A DNA stretch of 44,123 bases. Origin: Flavobacteriales bacterium. Lineage in GTDB: Bacteria > Bacteroidota > Bacteroidia > Flavobacteriales_D > Sanyastnellaceae. This document shows, piece by piece, positions 1-11,161 of this stretch. The stretch is from contig JAQWTJ010000071.1 in NCBI GenBank assembly GCA_029242765.1, positions 1 to 44,123 on the forward strand, given 5' to 3'. The translations under genes and the position numbers were made by a program. The notes under the pieces were generated by a model that searched no databases, was not told the origin of the DNA, and saw only the letters and a list, made by a program, of their open reading frames with translations. The stretch's first letter is position 1. Each line of letters starts with the position of its first letter.

Positions 1-1
1 C

Positions 2-1351
2 AACTTAAATAAAGACTTAGTCGGTGTAGGACTAAGCACTATGATCTCTGGAGCCCTGGGAGGGCTTCCTATCATCACCGTGATTGTTCGAAGCACCGTA
101 AACGTAAATAGCAAGGCAAAGACCAAGTGGTCCAACCTCTATCATGGGCTCTTCCTCATCCTTTTTGTCCTTGTCCTAGCACCCGCATTAAGGAGCATAC
201 CCCTAGCGGCCTTGGCAGCAATCTTAGTGCACACAGGATTTAAACTGGCCTCGCCTCAGGTGTTCAAGCATGCTTACGATCAGGGCGTCGAACAATTGCT
301 CTTCCTTTCCTCCACACTCATTATTACTTTATTCACGGATTTGCTCTATGGAATCATAGGCGGGATTCTAGTCACACTGGTTTCTCATCTGCTATTGGCT
401 AGGGTTGGACTCCGGCCTTTCTTTGAATTGATTTATAGATCCGGTTCAAAAGTGTACCGATCAGAAAATGGCACGTACAATGTTAAGTTGAACGGAATCG
501 CCAATTTCCTATTCGTATTGCGGCTGGACAAATTGCTCGGGGAGATTCCCTTGGGCTCTATCGTACTTATTGACCTGTCAAAAACGCGTTTGGTGGACCT
601 GTCAATCATGGAGAACATGATTGATTTTAAGCGCATGCAAGAGGACAAGGGCGGAAATGTAAAAATAATTGGTCTTGACAATCATGTCGCCTCTACAAAT
701 CATAACCGAGCCTTAAAAATTGTAACTGGCCGTGTGAAAAGCCGAATGACGCAACGTCAAAAACGGCTACATAAGATGGCCATTTCCAATGGCTGGACTT
801 TCGAACGTGATGTAGATTGGAACACTTCGTATTTGAGGAATTTCCGGTTCTTTGATTCGCGCCCAATAGAAATGAAAAGCAATTCGCTGCAAGGGCTTGA
901 CGAAGAGAATCAAGCTCAATGGGAAATTGCTGACATTGTATTTGATGAGGGAGCCTTGCTCGCCCTCGAAGTATATCAAACCACGGTGCAGGTCATCCGG
1001 TTGCCTTGCTCTATTCCCCAATTTATAATTGACAAGGAAGGCCTCTTCGATCAAATCTTTGATCGGCTAAAATTTCTTTCGGGGTCAAACCTGGACATTA
1101 ATCTCATGAAGCACACTGGTTTCTCGGGGCATTTTCAATTGAGTGGGGAAGACGAAGGGGCCATTCGAGCTTTTTTCACTGAAGACCTCATTCGTTTTCT
1201 GGAGAAAAATGACATTCACCATATAGAAAGCAATGGAGAGGCTCTAATGATTTTCAAATACCTCCATATTGCCCGTACGGATGAGGTGCAAAGCATGCTC
1301 AACTTTTCAAGCAATTTGTTGAAAAATATGGGCTTGAAGAGTTCATCTTGA
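2..1351 (+). CDS. SulP family anion permease with STAS domain, 5'-truncated
   Basis: The frame is open from base 2, so the N-terminal transmembrane half lies outside the window. The first visible residues (…VGLSTMISGALGGLP, then a VIVRSTVNVN stretch) match the conserved SulP segment before the last membrane helices; several hydrophobic helices follow. A STAS-like domain comes next, with the LIDLSKTRLVD strand-loop about 175-190 residues after the internal Met at 41. About 200 further residues form a soluble C-terminal extension I cannot assign. SulP proteins move sulfate, bicarbonate or other anions, and the substrate cannot be read from sequence. Sulfate would fit the cysCDN operon 7 kb away, but the two are not adjacent. 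Base composition is visibly more AT-rich than most of the window. It converges on the beta-galactosidase gene. Confidence 0.85.
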   Translation, partial: NLNKDLVGVGLSTMISGALGGLPIITVIVRSTVNVNSKAKTKWSNLYHGLFLILFVLVLAPALRSIPLAALAAILVHTGFKLASPQVFKHAYDQGVEQLLFLSSTLIITLFTDLLYGIIGGILVTLVSHLLLARVGLRPFFELIYRSGSKVYRSENGTYNVKLNGIANFLFVLRLDKLLGEIPLGSIVLIDLSKTRLVDLSIMENMIDFKRMQEDKGGNVKIIGLDNHVASTNHNRALKIVTGRVKSRMTQRQKRLHKMAISNGWTFERDVDWNTSYLRNFRFFDSRPIEMKSNSLQGLDEENQAQWEIADIVFDEGALLALEVYQTTVQVIRLPCSIPQFIIDKEGLFDQIFDRLKFLSGSNLDINLMKHTGFSGHFQLSGEDEGAIRAFFTEDLIRFLEKNDIHHIESNGEALMIFKYLHIARTDEVQSMLNFSSNLLKNMGLKSSS

Positions 1352-1353
1352 GC

Positions 1354-1374
1354 ACGCGTTAGGGCTCTACGCGT
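1354..1374. terminator. Possible weak hairpin between convergent genes
   Basis: ACGCGT at 1354-1359 and again at 1369-1374 can pair, extended by two more pairs around a bulged T, leaving a four-base loop. It lies just after the SulP stop and before the convergent beta-galactosidase stop. There is no U-run after it, so a transcription terminator is only a guess. Nothing else is seen in the 69 bases between the two genes. Confidence 0.25.
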
Positions 1375-1420
1375 CTTGCGTAAACACAAAATATCAGTTG
1401 GTACAGAATCGCCCAAGACG

Positions 1421-4558
<3,138 letters not shown>

Positions 4559-4587
4559 TCAAGGGCATGAAAAGCCGGACGAAATCT

Positions 4588-4603
4588 ACGATTTGTCAAT
4601 CGT
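4588..4603. promoter_or_regulatory. Palindrome between divergent lacZ and symporter genes
   Basis: ACGATT-TGTC-AATCGT is a perfect 6-bp inverted repeat with a 4-bp spacer, 33 bp upstream of the lacZ start and 92 bp upstream of the symporter start. TGTCAA occurs twice here, at 4594-4599 and 4603-4608, overlapping the palindrome. An A/T run (ATATATATTTTT) follows at about 4613-4624. The position suits an operator for a shared regulator, but no regulator gene is present in the window and no clean TAnnTTTG box was found for either gene. Function is inferred from position only. Confidence 0.4.
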
Positions 4604-4694
4604 GTCAACAGAATATATATTTTTCAGCTCAATTCCGTGAAATGACCGCGGGTGGCATCCGAATTTAGGGCGCCGAAACTTCCATTGTATTCCC

Positions 4695-6347
4695 ATGAAC
4701 ACTGCCTTTGCCGTCACGGACTATATCATCTTTTTTGTATATGCTGCCTTAATCCTCGGCGTTGGCCTGTATGTCTCGCGCAACAAAGATGGAAAGCAAA
4801 AAAGCGCAGAAGACTATTTTCTTGCAAGCAAGTCGTTGCCGTGGTGGGCCATTGGGGCATCCCTCATTGCTGCCAACATTTCGGCCGAGCAGTTCATTGG
4901 CATGTCGGGCTCAGGGTTCTCTTTGGGATTGGCCATCGCTTCTTACGAATGGATGGCGGCCTTGACATTGCTCATTGTAGGAAAGTACTTCCTGCCCATC
5001 TTCATTGAAAAGGGCCTGTACACCATCCCTGAATTTGTTGAGAAACGCTACTCAACGAATCTGAAGACCATACTGGCGGTTTTCTGGATCGCGCTCTATG
5101 TGTTCGTCAATCTAGCTTCTGTACTGTACCTCGGCTCGCTGGCATTGGAGACGATTATGGGCGTCGACAAAGTATACGGCGTGATCGGATTGGCTTTGTT
5201 CGCGGTCGCCTATTCCCTCTATGGAGGGCTTTCTGCCGTTTCTTGGACGGATGTCATTCAAGTCGTCTTCCTGGTCTTCGGCGGTTTGGTAACCACCTAT
5301 CTGGCCTTGAATACGGTGTCGGGTGGCGCCGGTGCGATAGCCGGCTTTCAGGCCATTTTGGAAGCGGCTCCGGAGAAGTTTGCAATGATCCTTGACAAGT
5401 CCAACCCGGAGTACAAAAACCTTCCCGGCATCGGCGTTTTGGTGGGAGGAATGTGGGTTGCCAACCTGTACTATTGGGGCTTCAATCAGTACATCATCCA
5501 ACGCGCACTCGCAGCGAAGTCATTGGGCGAAGCGCAGAAAGGGATACTCTTCGCAGCATTGCTAAAACTCATTTTGCCCTTGATTATCGTCGTGCCTGGC
5601 ATTGCCGCATTTGTGATGATTCAAGACCCCACTATCATGGCGGGATTGGGGGAATCCGGTCAACTCAACATGCCTTCTTTGGAACAGGCAGACAAGGCCT
5701 ACCCCTGGCTGCTTCAATTTCTCCCAGCTGGGCTGAAAGGGCTGGCTTTCGCAGCCTTGACAGCCGCGATTGTTTCCTCCCTAGCATCGATGTTGAATTC
5801 CACCTCGACAATCTTCACGATGGATATTTACAAGCAATACATCAACCCCAACGCCGATGACCGTGCCATGGTGCGGACGGGACGGGTTTCGGCCCTCGTT
5901 GCATTGGTTATCGCGGCCATCATGGCCCCTCTTCTCGGCGGGATTGATCAAGCATTCCAATTCATTCAAGAATACACAGGGGTTGTCAGCCCGGGGATTT
6001 TGGCGGTGTTCATCCTTGGATTGTTTTGGAAGAAAACGACAAACCAAGGAGCAATCGTTGGAGCCCTCGCGTCCATTCCTATCGCCATGTACTTCAAGGT
6101 TGCCCCAAAGGGGTGGTCGACAAGCGGCCTCTTTGTCGATGTCCCCTTTCTAGATCAGATGGGCTACACGACATTGTTGACCATGCTGGTCATTGCTATA
6201 ATCAGCTGTGCAGGGGGCAATGGACAAGACGATGCCAAAGGCATTGCGCTGAACAATAAAACGTTCAAGACGGGCCCCATTTTCAATGTGGGTTCCTTTG
6301 CCGTGATGATCATATTGGTTGCTCTCTATGCGTTCTTCTGGAGTTAA
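4695..6347 (+). CDS. Sodium/galactose symporter, vSGLT-like (SSS family)
   Basis: A 550-residue polytopic membrane protein very close to Vibrio parahaemolyticus vSGLT from end to end (e.g. ANISAEQFIGMSGSG, SYEWM, NLYYWGFNQYIIQR). With a constant offset of three residues, the known vSGLT galactose contacts are all present: Q66, E85, N257, K291 and Q425, plus the inner-gate tyrosine Y260. The sodium-site hydroxyls S361 and S362 and backbone position A358 also match. The vSGLT serine 91 is alanine here (A88). This makes sodium-coupled galactose (or glucose) uptake likely. It is divergent from a secreted beta-galactosidase, and a T9SS protein follows 65 bp downstream on the same strand. Residue numbers for vSGLT are recalled from the published structure. 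Confidence 0.92.
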   Translation: MNTAFAVTDYIIFFVYAALILGVGLYVSRNKDGKQKSAEDYFLASKSLPWWAIGASLIAANISAEQFIGMSGSGFSLGLAIASYEWMAALTLLIVGKYFLPIFIEKGLYTIPEFVEKRYSTNLKTILAVFWIALYVFVNLASVLYLGSLALETIMGVDKVYGVIGLALFAVAYSLYGGLSAVSWTDVIQVVFLVFGGLVTTYLALNTVSGGAGAIAGFQAILEAAPEKFAMILDKSNPEYKNLPGIGVLVGGMWVANLYYWGFNQYIIQRALAAKSLGEAQKGILFAALLKLILPLIIVVPGIAAFVMIQDPTIMAGLGESGQLNMPSLEQADKAYPWLLQFLPAGLKGLAFAALTAAIVSSLASMLNSTSTIFTMDIYKQYINPNADDRAMVRTGRVSALVALVIAAIMAPLLGGIDQAFQFIQEYTGVVSPGILAVFILGLFWKKTTNQGAIVGALASIPIAMYFKVAPKGWSTSGLFVDVPFLDQMGYTTLLTMLVIAIISCAGGNGQDDAKGIALNNKTFKTGPIFNVGSFAVMIILVALYAFFWS

Positions 6348-6412
6348 TTACTAGCGTTAGAGCCATATTTTCTTCCCCCATTCAACGAACACTTGTTTTA
6401 GAAAAATAAATT

Positions 6413-7720
6413 ATGTCACCAAAAATCCACCAACTGAAAGTCGCCCTTTCACTTGTTTTACTGTTCACCGTATTCATAGGGTATTCCCAATCCTTGCCCA
6501 TTGATTTTGAAACAGCTATAACCACCACTGACTTCGTCGACTTCGATGGCGGAACTGCTACAGTCTTTGCCAATCCACAATCCGCAGGAATAAACACCAG
6601 TTCTATGGTGGCACAAATAGTGCGAAACGGCGGAGCAATTTGGGCTGGAAGCAAGATCGAATTGGCTTCTAACTTGGACTTCACAGCGTTGAGCTCCATT
6701 TCAATGAAAGTGTTTACAGCAGCTCCTATTGGGACTGTTGTGAAATTCAAACTCGAGGGCGCTGGAGCAACAGAACGAGATGCCCTGACTACAGTTTCCA
6801 ATGAGTGGGAGGAGTTGACCTGGGATTTTACTGGTGAGTCCGCCAATTATAATACCGTTGTTTTCATGTTTGATTTCGAAAACATTGGCGACGGTTCCGC
6901 TACCTCAACTTTCCTTTTTGATGATATAGAGATGTTCTCTGGAGGCACACAAATTGATTTGCCAGTAGATTTTGAAGGATCCACGGTGAATTATACCATG
7001 TCTGACTTTGGAGGAAACGTTTCCATGTTGGTAACCGATCCGTCCGACCCAACCAACATGGTCATGCAAGCTGTGAAAACAGACCAGGCAGCCACTTGGG
7101 CGGGGACCACTATTGGCACTCCTGCTGGTTTTGCAACAAATATCCCGCTGACTCTAACGGACTCAAAAATGACAGTTAAAGTATGGTCCCCTGCATCGGG
7201 CACGCCCATTCGTTTAAAAGTTGAAGATTCAAATGACCCAACGCACACCTGCGAAACAGAAACGAACACTACCGTTTCAGGTGATTGGGAAGTGTTGGAA
7301 TTCGACTTCCTAAACCAGGCGCCGGGAACCGAACTATTGAGCATTGGTTTAGGTTGGGGTTGGACTTATAACATGGCGTCTATCTTCTTCAATTTTGGAA
7401 CAGAAGGCGCTGTAGCAGGAGAGACAACCTATTACTTTGACGATGTGAACTTTGGAGCATTTGTGCAAGGGGTTTCCGATATTGGAGTTAGAGGTTTAAG
7501 TGTATTTCCCAATCCAACCCATGATCAATGGACTATTTCTTCTAAAGGCGCAAATATTACGTTGGTGGAGGTGTTTGACTTGCAGGGGAAGCTCATCCTT
7601 GATTTTGTTCCAAATGGCCCCGTTACCGCAATAGATGCATCAACCTTTGATGAGGGAATTTATTTTTCTAGAATTTCGACCAATTCAGGAACAAGGGGTT
7701 TCAAGCTATTGAAAGAATAA
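6413..7720 (+). CDS. T9SS-secreted protein with two beta-sandwich repeats
   Basis: A 435-residue protein with a signal peptide (about 1-26). Two similar modules follow, at roughly 28-178 and 183-345. Each begins L-P-[IV]-D-F-E, has a W-A-G motif in the middle, a 'W-E-x-L-x-[WF]-D-F' strand and ends F-D-D-[IV]. This layout resembles the carbohydrate-binding-like beta-sandwiches attached to Bacteroidota glycanases, although I cannot name a CBM family. The last ~80 residues are a type A T9SS sorting domain (V-F-P-N-P-T, V-F-D-L-Q-G-K, ending GFKLLKE). No catalytic domain is visible. The gene is clearly AT-richer than its surroundings. Its place behind a galactose symporter suggests a surface glycan-binding role, but this is inference. 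Confidence 0.75.
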   Translation: MSPKIHQLKVALSLVLLFTVFIGYSQSLPIDFETAITTTDFVDFDGGTATVFANPQSAGINTSSMVAQIVRNGGAIWAGSKIELASNLDFTALSSISMKVFTAAPIGTVVKFKLEGAGATERDALTTVSNEWEELTWDFTGESANYNTVVFMFDFENIGDGSATSTFLFDDIEMFSGGTQIDLPVDFEGSTVNYTMSDFGGNVSMLVTDPSDPTNMVMQAVKTDQAATWAGTTIGTPAGFATNIPLTLTDSKMTVKVWSPASGTPIRLKVEDSNDPTHTCETETNTTVSGDWEVLEFDFLNQAPGTELLSIGLGWGWTYNMASIFFNFGTEGAVAGETTYYFDDVNFGAFVQGVSDIGVRGLSVFPNPTHDQWTISSKGANITLVEVFDLQGKLILDFVPNGPVTAIDASTFDEGIYFSRISTNSGTRGFKLLKE

Positions 7721-7793
7721 GCTGAAGGTCACAAGGCCGTGAAAATATTTGCCCCTACGTAACCTTTTGCAAACCGGCTACGTAATGGGGGTC

Positions 7794-8249
7794 ATGCGAT
7801 ACATCATCCTCTCCTTCATTGGGGTCGCTCTTCTTACAGCTTGTACCCCCGAAACATATGTTGATCCTCTGTTGCCAGACGCTCCATTCGAAGCATCTGC
7901 AGCAAATTTCAACACCTCTATTGACGCTTTGCTTCCCGGTGAAAATGCCGGACCGAGCGCCGATCTATATATGAACGAATTGTACCAATGGCGCGGTTGC
8001 CACGGTGCAGCTCACATCATCTTTGGGTCCGACAACACGATCCGCTGGATCAATGACGGAAACGTCACGCAGATGCCTTACTACTTGACGACGGACAACC
8101 GTTTGTTGTTCGGTTGTGACTACGACTGCGGTGATGCCGTGCTCAACTACCGCTTCGATTCGGACACGAAAGACTGGAATGCCGCCGGTGAGGATTGTGA
8201 TTACACGATCCAACACAAGCAAGGCGACAGAGCAGGGCTCACGCTCTGA
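7794..8249 (+). CDS. Small cysteine-containing lipoprotein, unknown function
   Basis: I do not recognise this family. From the ATG at 7794 it is 151 residues, starting with a short lipoprotein signal (hydrophobic run, then LLTAC, lipid-anchored Cys at residue 17). An ATG at 7785 or a TTG at 7749 is possible upstream, but 7794 gives the most typical signal. The mature part is acidic and rich in Tyr, Trp and Asp, with four further cysteines (WRGCHG, FGCDYDCG, GEDCDY) that could form disulfides in the periplasm or on the surface. It starts 73 bp after the T9SS protein and converges on cysN with a 21-bp gap, so it may be the last gene of the galactoside cluster. Confidence 0.65.
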   Translation: MRYIILSFIGVALLTACTPETYVDPLLPDAPFEASAANFNTSIDALLPGENAGPSADLYMNELYQWRGCHGAAHIIFGSDNTIRWINDGNVTQMPYYLTTDNRLLFGCDYDCGDAVLNYRFDSDTKDWNAAGEDCDYTIQHKQGDRAGLTL

Positions 8250-8270
8250 GCTCTCCGCTCTTCCTCTTTA

Positions 8271-9524
8271 TCAACTGTACTGGACCCCAGCCGCGACTGT
8301 TCGTCGCGTGCTGGGGTCTATGAGTATAAAAGAACCTGTTGTGCGGTTGCGCCGGTAGTCGTCCATAAAAAGCGGCGAAGCGCAACGGACCTTGACCCGA
8401 GCCACATCGTTCATTTCCAGCACAGGAGCCTCTTCCTCTATGCGATGCAGCGTATTGATATCAATGCGGTAGACTACTTCTGAGACTTTAGCGGTCACTT
8501 CATGGGCCATGTGGCGAAGCGTGAAACGCATGCCAGGGCGCATCGCCTGCTCATCAAGCCAGCAAATTCGCGCATCAATCTCCTGCACCTCCTCGGGCTG
8601 ATTGTTGGGGCGAACCAGCATATCACCGCGACTCACATCCACATCATCCTCGAGCGTCATCACCACGCTTTGCGGTGGAAAGGCCATATCTATCGTCCGC
8701 TCCCCGATGGCCAATGACGCCACGCGCGAACGCGTTCCGCTCGGCAAGGCCACCACCTCATCTCCCACCTTAAAAACCCCACCAGCCACGCGCCCGGCGT
8801 AGCCGCGGAAGTCGCGATCTGTGTCGGTCTGCGGCCGAATGACGTATTGGACGGGAAAACGGCAATCCTGCATGTTCCGATCGGCTGCAACATGCACCTG
8901 CTCCAGATGATTCAGGAGTGTCGGTCCATCATACCAATCCATGCGGGTCGAACGGAGCACGACATTGTCACCGTCCAAGGCACTGATAGGGATGAACCGG
9001 ACATCAGCGATGTCTAAGCGACTCGAAAAGTTGCGGAAGTCTTCCGTGATTTGCTCGTAACAGGCTTCGTCCCAGTCGACCAAGTCCATTTTGTTCACGC
9101 ACACTACAATGTGCTTGATGCCAAGCAAAGACGCAATGAAGCTGTGGCAGTGCGTTTGCTCAACGAGCCCCTCGCGGGCGTCCACCAAAATAACGGCCAG
9201 GTTCACCGTGCTGGCGCCTGTGACCATATTGCGTGTATACTGAATGTGCCCGGGAGCATCGGCGATGATGAATTTGCGCTTGGGTGTGGTGAAGTAGCGG
9301 TAGGCCACGTCGATGGTGATGCCCTGCTCGCGCTCGGCCCGAAGCCCATCGGTCAGCAGTGACAGGTCCACGCCGTCTCCTCCCTTTTGCTTGCTGGCCC
9401 GCTCGACCGACTCGAGTTGATCTTCAAAAATTGTTTTGCTATCGTAGAGCAGCCGGCCGATCAACGTGCTCTTGCCGTCGTCCACGCTGCCCGCCGTAAT
9501 GAAACGAAGTAATCCCTGTGCCAT
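8271..9524 (-). CDS. cysN: Sulfate adenylyltransferase GTPase subunit CysN
   Basis: A 417-residue protein of the EF-Tu-like GTPase family. CysN uses GTP hydrolysis to drive ATP sulfurylase, which makes adenosine 5'-phosphosulfate (APS) from sulfate and ATP. Visible motifs: G1 GSVDDGKS (12-19), G3 DAPGH (89-93), G4 NKMD (144-147), then beta-barrel domains. The open frame extends 51 codons further upstream into cysD. I chose the ATG at 9524 because it gives the family's normal start (RFITAGSVDDGKS) and leaves a 10-bp gap after the cysD stop. There is no fused APS-kinase domain; cysC is a separate gene at the head of the operon. Confidence 0.95.
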   Translation of the reverse strand: MAQGLLRFITAGSVDDGKSTLIGRLLYDSKTIFEDQLESVERASKQKGGDGVDLSLLTDGLRAEREQGITIDVAYRYFTTPKRKFIIADAPGHIQYTRNMVTGASTVNLAVILVDAREGLVEQTHCHSFIASLLGIKHIVVCVNKMDLVDWDEACYEQITEDFRNFSSRLDIADVRFIPISALDGDNVVLRSTRMDWYDGPTLLNHLEQVHVAADRNMQDCRFPVQYVIRPQTDTDRDFRGYAGRVAGGVFKVGDEVVALPSGTRSRVASLAIGERTIDMAFPPQSVVMTLEDDVDVSRGDMLVRPNNQPEEVQEIDARICWLDEQAMRPGMRFTLRHMAHEVTAKVSEVVYRIDINTLHRIEEEAPVLEMNDVARVKVRCASPLFMDDYRRNRTTGSFILIDPSTRRTVAAGVQYS

Positions 9525-9534
9525 GCCTGTGCCT

Positions 9535-10443
9535 TTAGAAGTATCCCTCTTTTTTGCGGTCCTCCATAGCGGTCTCGCCTCGCCGGTCGTCCATACGTCC
9601 GCCCCGCTCCGTATTGCGTGCCACGGCCACCTCGTCCACCACTTGCTCAATCGTTTCAGCGTTACTTTCAACCGCACCGGTGATGGTCAAATCACCCAAG
9701 GTTCGGAAGCGCACACAGAGCATCTCTGACTTTTCCTCTGGGCGTAAATTCAAATGTTCACTGAAGGCCAAAATCTGACCTGCCCGGCGCACGCATTTGC
9801 GCTTGTGAGAAAAATACAGACTGGGAATCTCAATCTGTTCGCGCAGAATGTAGTTCCACACATCGAGCTCTGTCCAATTGTTCAACGGGAACACCCGGAA
9901 ATGCTCGCCCGGCTGGTGCTTGCCGTTGAACAGCTGCCAAAGTTCGGGGCGCTGGTTCTTCGGGTCCCAGCTTGAAAACTCGTCACGATGAGAGAAAAAC
10001 CGCTCCTTTGCGCGGGCCTTCTCCTCGTCCCTTCGCGCCCCGCCAATACAAGCGTCAAAACCGTGTTCTTCAATGGCACCAACCAAGGCCGGCGTCTGGA
10101 TGCTGTTGCGCGATGCGTTGAACCCCTTCTCTTCACTAACTTCTCCACGGTCAATCAGCGTCTGGACTGAGCCCACAATAAGCTGCACGCCAAGCTTTTC
10201 TACGAGGTCATCACGAAAGGCAATCGTTTCAGGGAAGTTGTGGCCCGTATCGATGTGTACAAACGGCAAGGGGATGCGGGCCGGAAAGAAGGCCTTGCGT
10301 GCCAAATGCGCCACCACAATGCTGTCCTTTCCGCCGCTGAACAACAGGGATGGCCGATCAAATTGGGCTGCGACCTCGCGCAGCACATACATCGATTCGG
10401 CCTCAAGCTCGTCGAGGTGACTCAAATTGTACTCCCCGCTCAT
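9535..10443 (-). CDS. cysD: Sulfate adenylyltransferase subunit CysD
   Basis: A 302-residue member of the PP-loop (adenine nucleotide alpha hydrolase) superfamily and catalytic partner of CysN. The PP-loop SGGKDS lies at residues 36-41, and VHIDTGHNFPET follows, as in the CysD/PAPS-reductase superfamily. The charged C-terminus (RRGETAMEDRKKEGYF) is the usual CysD tail. Length is normal for CysD and too long for a typical PAPS reductase, and the adjacent cysN removes ambiguity. Its ATG overlaps the stop of the DUF2061 gene by 4 bp (ATGA), indicating translational coupling. Confidence 0.96.
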   Translation of the reverse strand: MSGEYNLSHLDELEAESMYVLREVAAQFDRPSLLFSGGKDSIVVAHLARKAFFPARIPLPFVHIDTGHNFPETIAFRDDLVEKLGVQLIVGSVQTLIDRGEVSEEKGFNASRNSIQTPALVGAIEEHGFDACIGGARRDEEKARAKERFFSHRDEFSSWDPKNQRPELWQLFNGKHQPGEHFRVFPLNNWTELDVWNYILREQIEIPSLYFSHKRKCVRRAGQILAFSEHLNLRPEEKSEMLCVRFRTLGDLTITGAVESNAETIEQVVDEVAVARNTERGGRMDDRRGETAMEDRKKEGYF

Positions 10444-10682
10444 GCGTCCTTTGTTGAATTCAAGCGGCCCATACTACTGAAGCGAAACCACGCCCGCTCG
10501 TGAAAGTAATAAAGGAAGGTCTTGAGAACCATTTCAACGGCCGCTACACCGCCCGCCTTTTCCAAGGCATGGGGGTCCTCAGCAAAAAACACAAACGCAA
10601 TGCCGAAAGTTGTCGCCGAGGCAATCACACGCCAGGTGAGCGTTTTAGCCAAGTGGCGCTTTCGGGAAGTTCCGGATGTCAT
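10440..10682 (-). CDS. DUF2061 small membrane protein in the cys operon
   Basis: About 80 residues with two predicted membrane segments (around TLTWRVIASATTFGIAFVFF and VEMVLKTFLYYF) and the H-E-R-A-W end typical of DUF2061. The ATG at 10682 overlaps the cysC stop by 4 bp; a second ATG at 10688 is possible. Its own stop overlaps the cysD start by 4 bp. It is thus translationally locked between APS kinase and ATP sulfurylase. The biochemical role of DUF2061 is not known to me; this position suggests a job in sulfate uptake or activation at the inner membrane, which is inference. Confidence 0.85.
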   Translation of the reverse strand: MTSGTSRKRHLAKTLTWRVIASATTFGIAFVFFAEDPHALEKAGGVAAVEMVLKTFLYYFHERAWFRFSSMGRLNSTKDA

Positions 10683-11143
10683 GCCCATGAGTGTTCCAAT
10701 GCTACAAGAATATCAGCCAAACTCTCTTCAGGCGCCTTTCCCGTGGTGTCCATATCAATAAATTCTTCTAAAGGCGGTTCATAGTCCTTGCTATGAAACT
10801 GCTCGCGGCCGCGAAGCTCGCTGGTGTGCACGTAAATCTCACAAATTTGAACACGAGACTTGAACTCTTCTCGCAAGAACCGATAAGGCGCTACAATACA
10901 AACAACCACAAAGCAGCCTTGGCCCGCCAAGTACAATGCGATGTCTTGCGCCCGCCGGATATTCGCCTCGCGTCCCGCGCGGGTGTAGTCGGCATTTGCT
11001 GTCAAACCCCGCAAGTCGTCTCCGTCCACCATGAAGCAGCGCTCGCCTTGCGCCTCCCAATGCCCCATCAAGGCTTTGCCCAAGGTCGACTTTCCAGCCC
11101 CTGGCTGCCCGGTGATCCATACGATGTGGTGTGATGCTGCCAT
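10679..11143 (-). CDS. cysC: Adenylylsulfate kinase CysC
   Basis: A 154-residue P-loop kinase that phosphorylates APS to PAPS. Walker A is GQPGAGKST (12-20), replacing the common GLSGSGKST. VDGD (39-42) and the motif R-A-G-R-E-A-N-I-R-R lie in the APS-binding region. The open frame could start at 11161, but that start lies upstream of a TATTTTTG promoter-like box at 11158-11151. The ATG at 11143 gives MAASHHIVWITGQPG, so the protein lacks the longer N-terminal tail seen in many CysC proteins. It is the first gene of cysC-DUF2061-cysD-cysN. PAPS could serve sulfate reduction or sulfation; no PAPS reductase is in the window. Confidence 0.92.
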   Translation of the reverse strand: MAASHHIVWITGQPGAGKSTLGKALMGHWEAQGERCFMVDGDDLRGLTANADYTRAGREANIRRAQDIALYLAGQGCFVVVCIVAPYRFLREEFKSRVQICEIYVHTSELRGREQFHSKDYEPPLEEFIDMDTTGKAPEESLADILVALEHSWA

Positions 11144-11150
11144 TGCGGTG

Positions 11151-11158
11151 CAAAAATA
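11151..11158 (-). promoter_or_regulatory. -7 promoter box of the cysC operon
   Basis: On the minus strand this reads TATTTTTG, a full match to the Bacteroidota -7 consensus TAnnTTTG, followed by 7 bases and the cysC ATG at 11143. Transcription would start about 4 nt upstream of the ATG, giving an almost leaderless mRNA. No convincing TTG -33 element is seen at the right spacing. Confidence 0.5.
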
Positions 11159-11161
11159 CAT

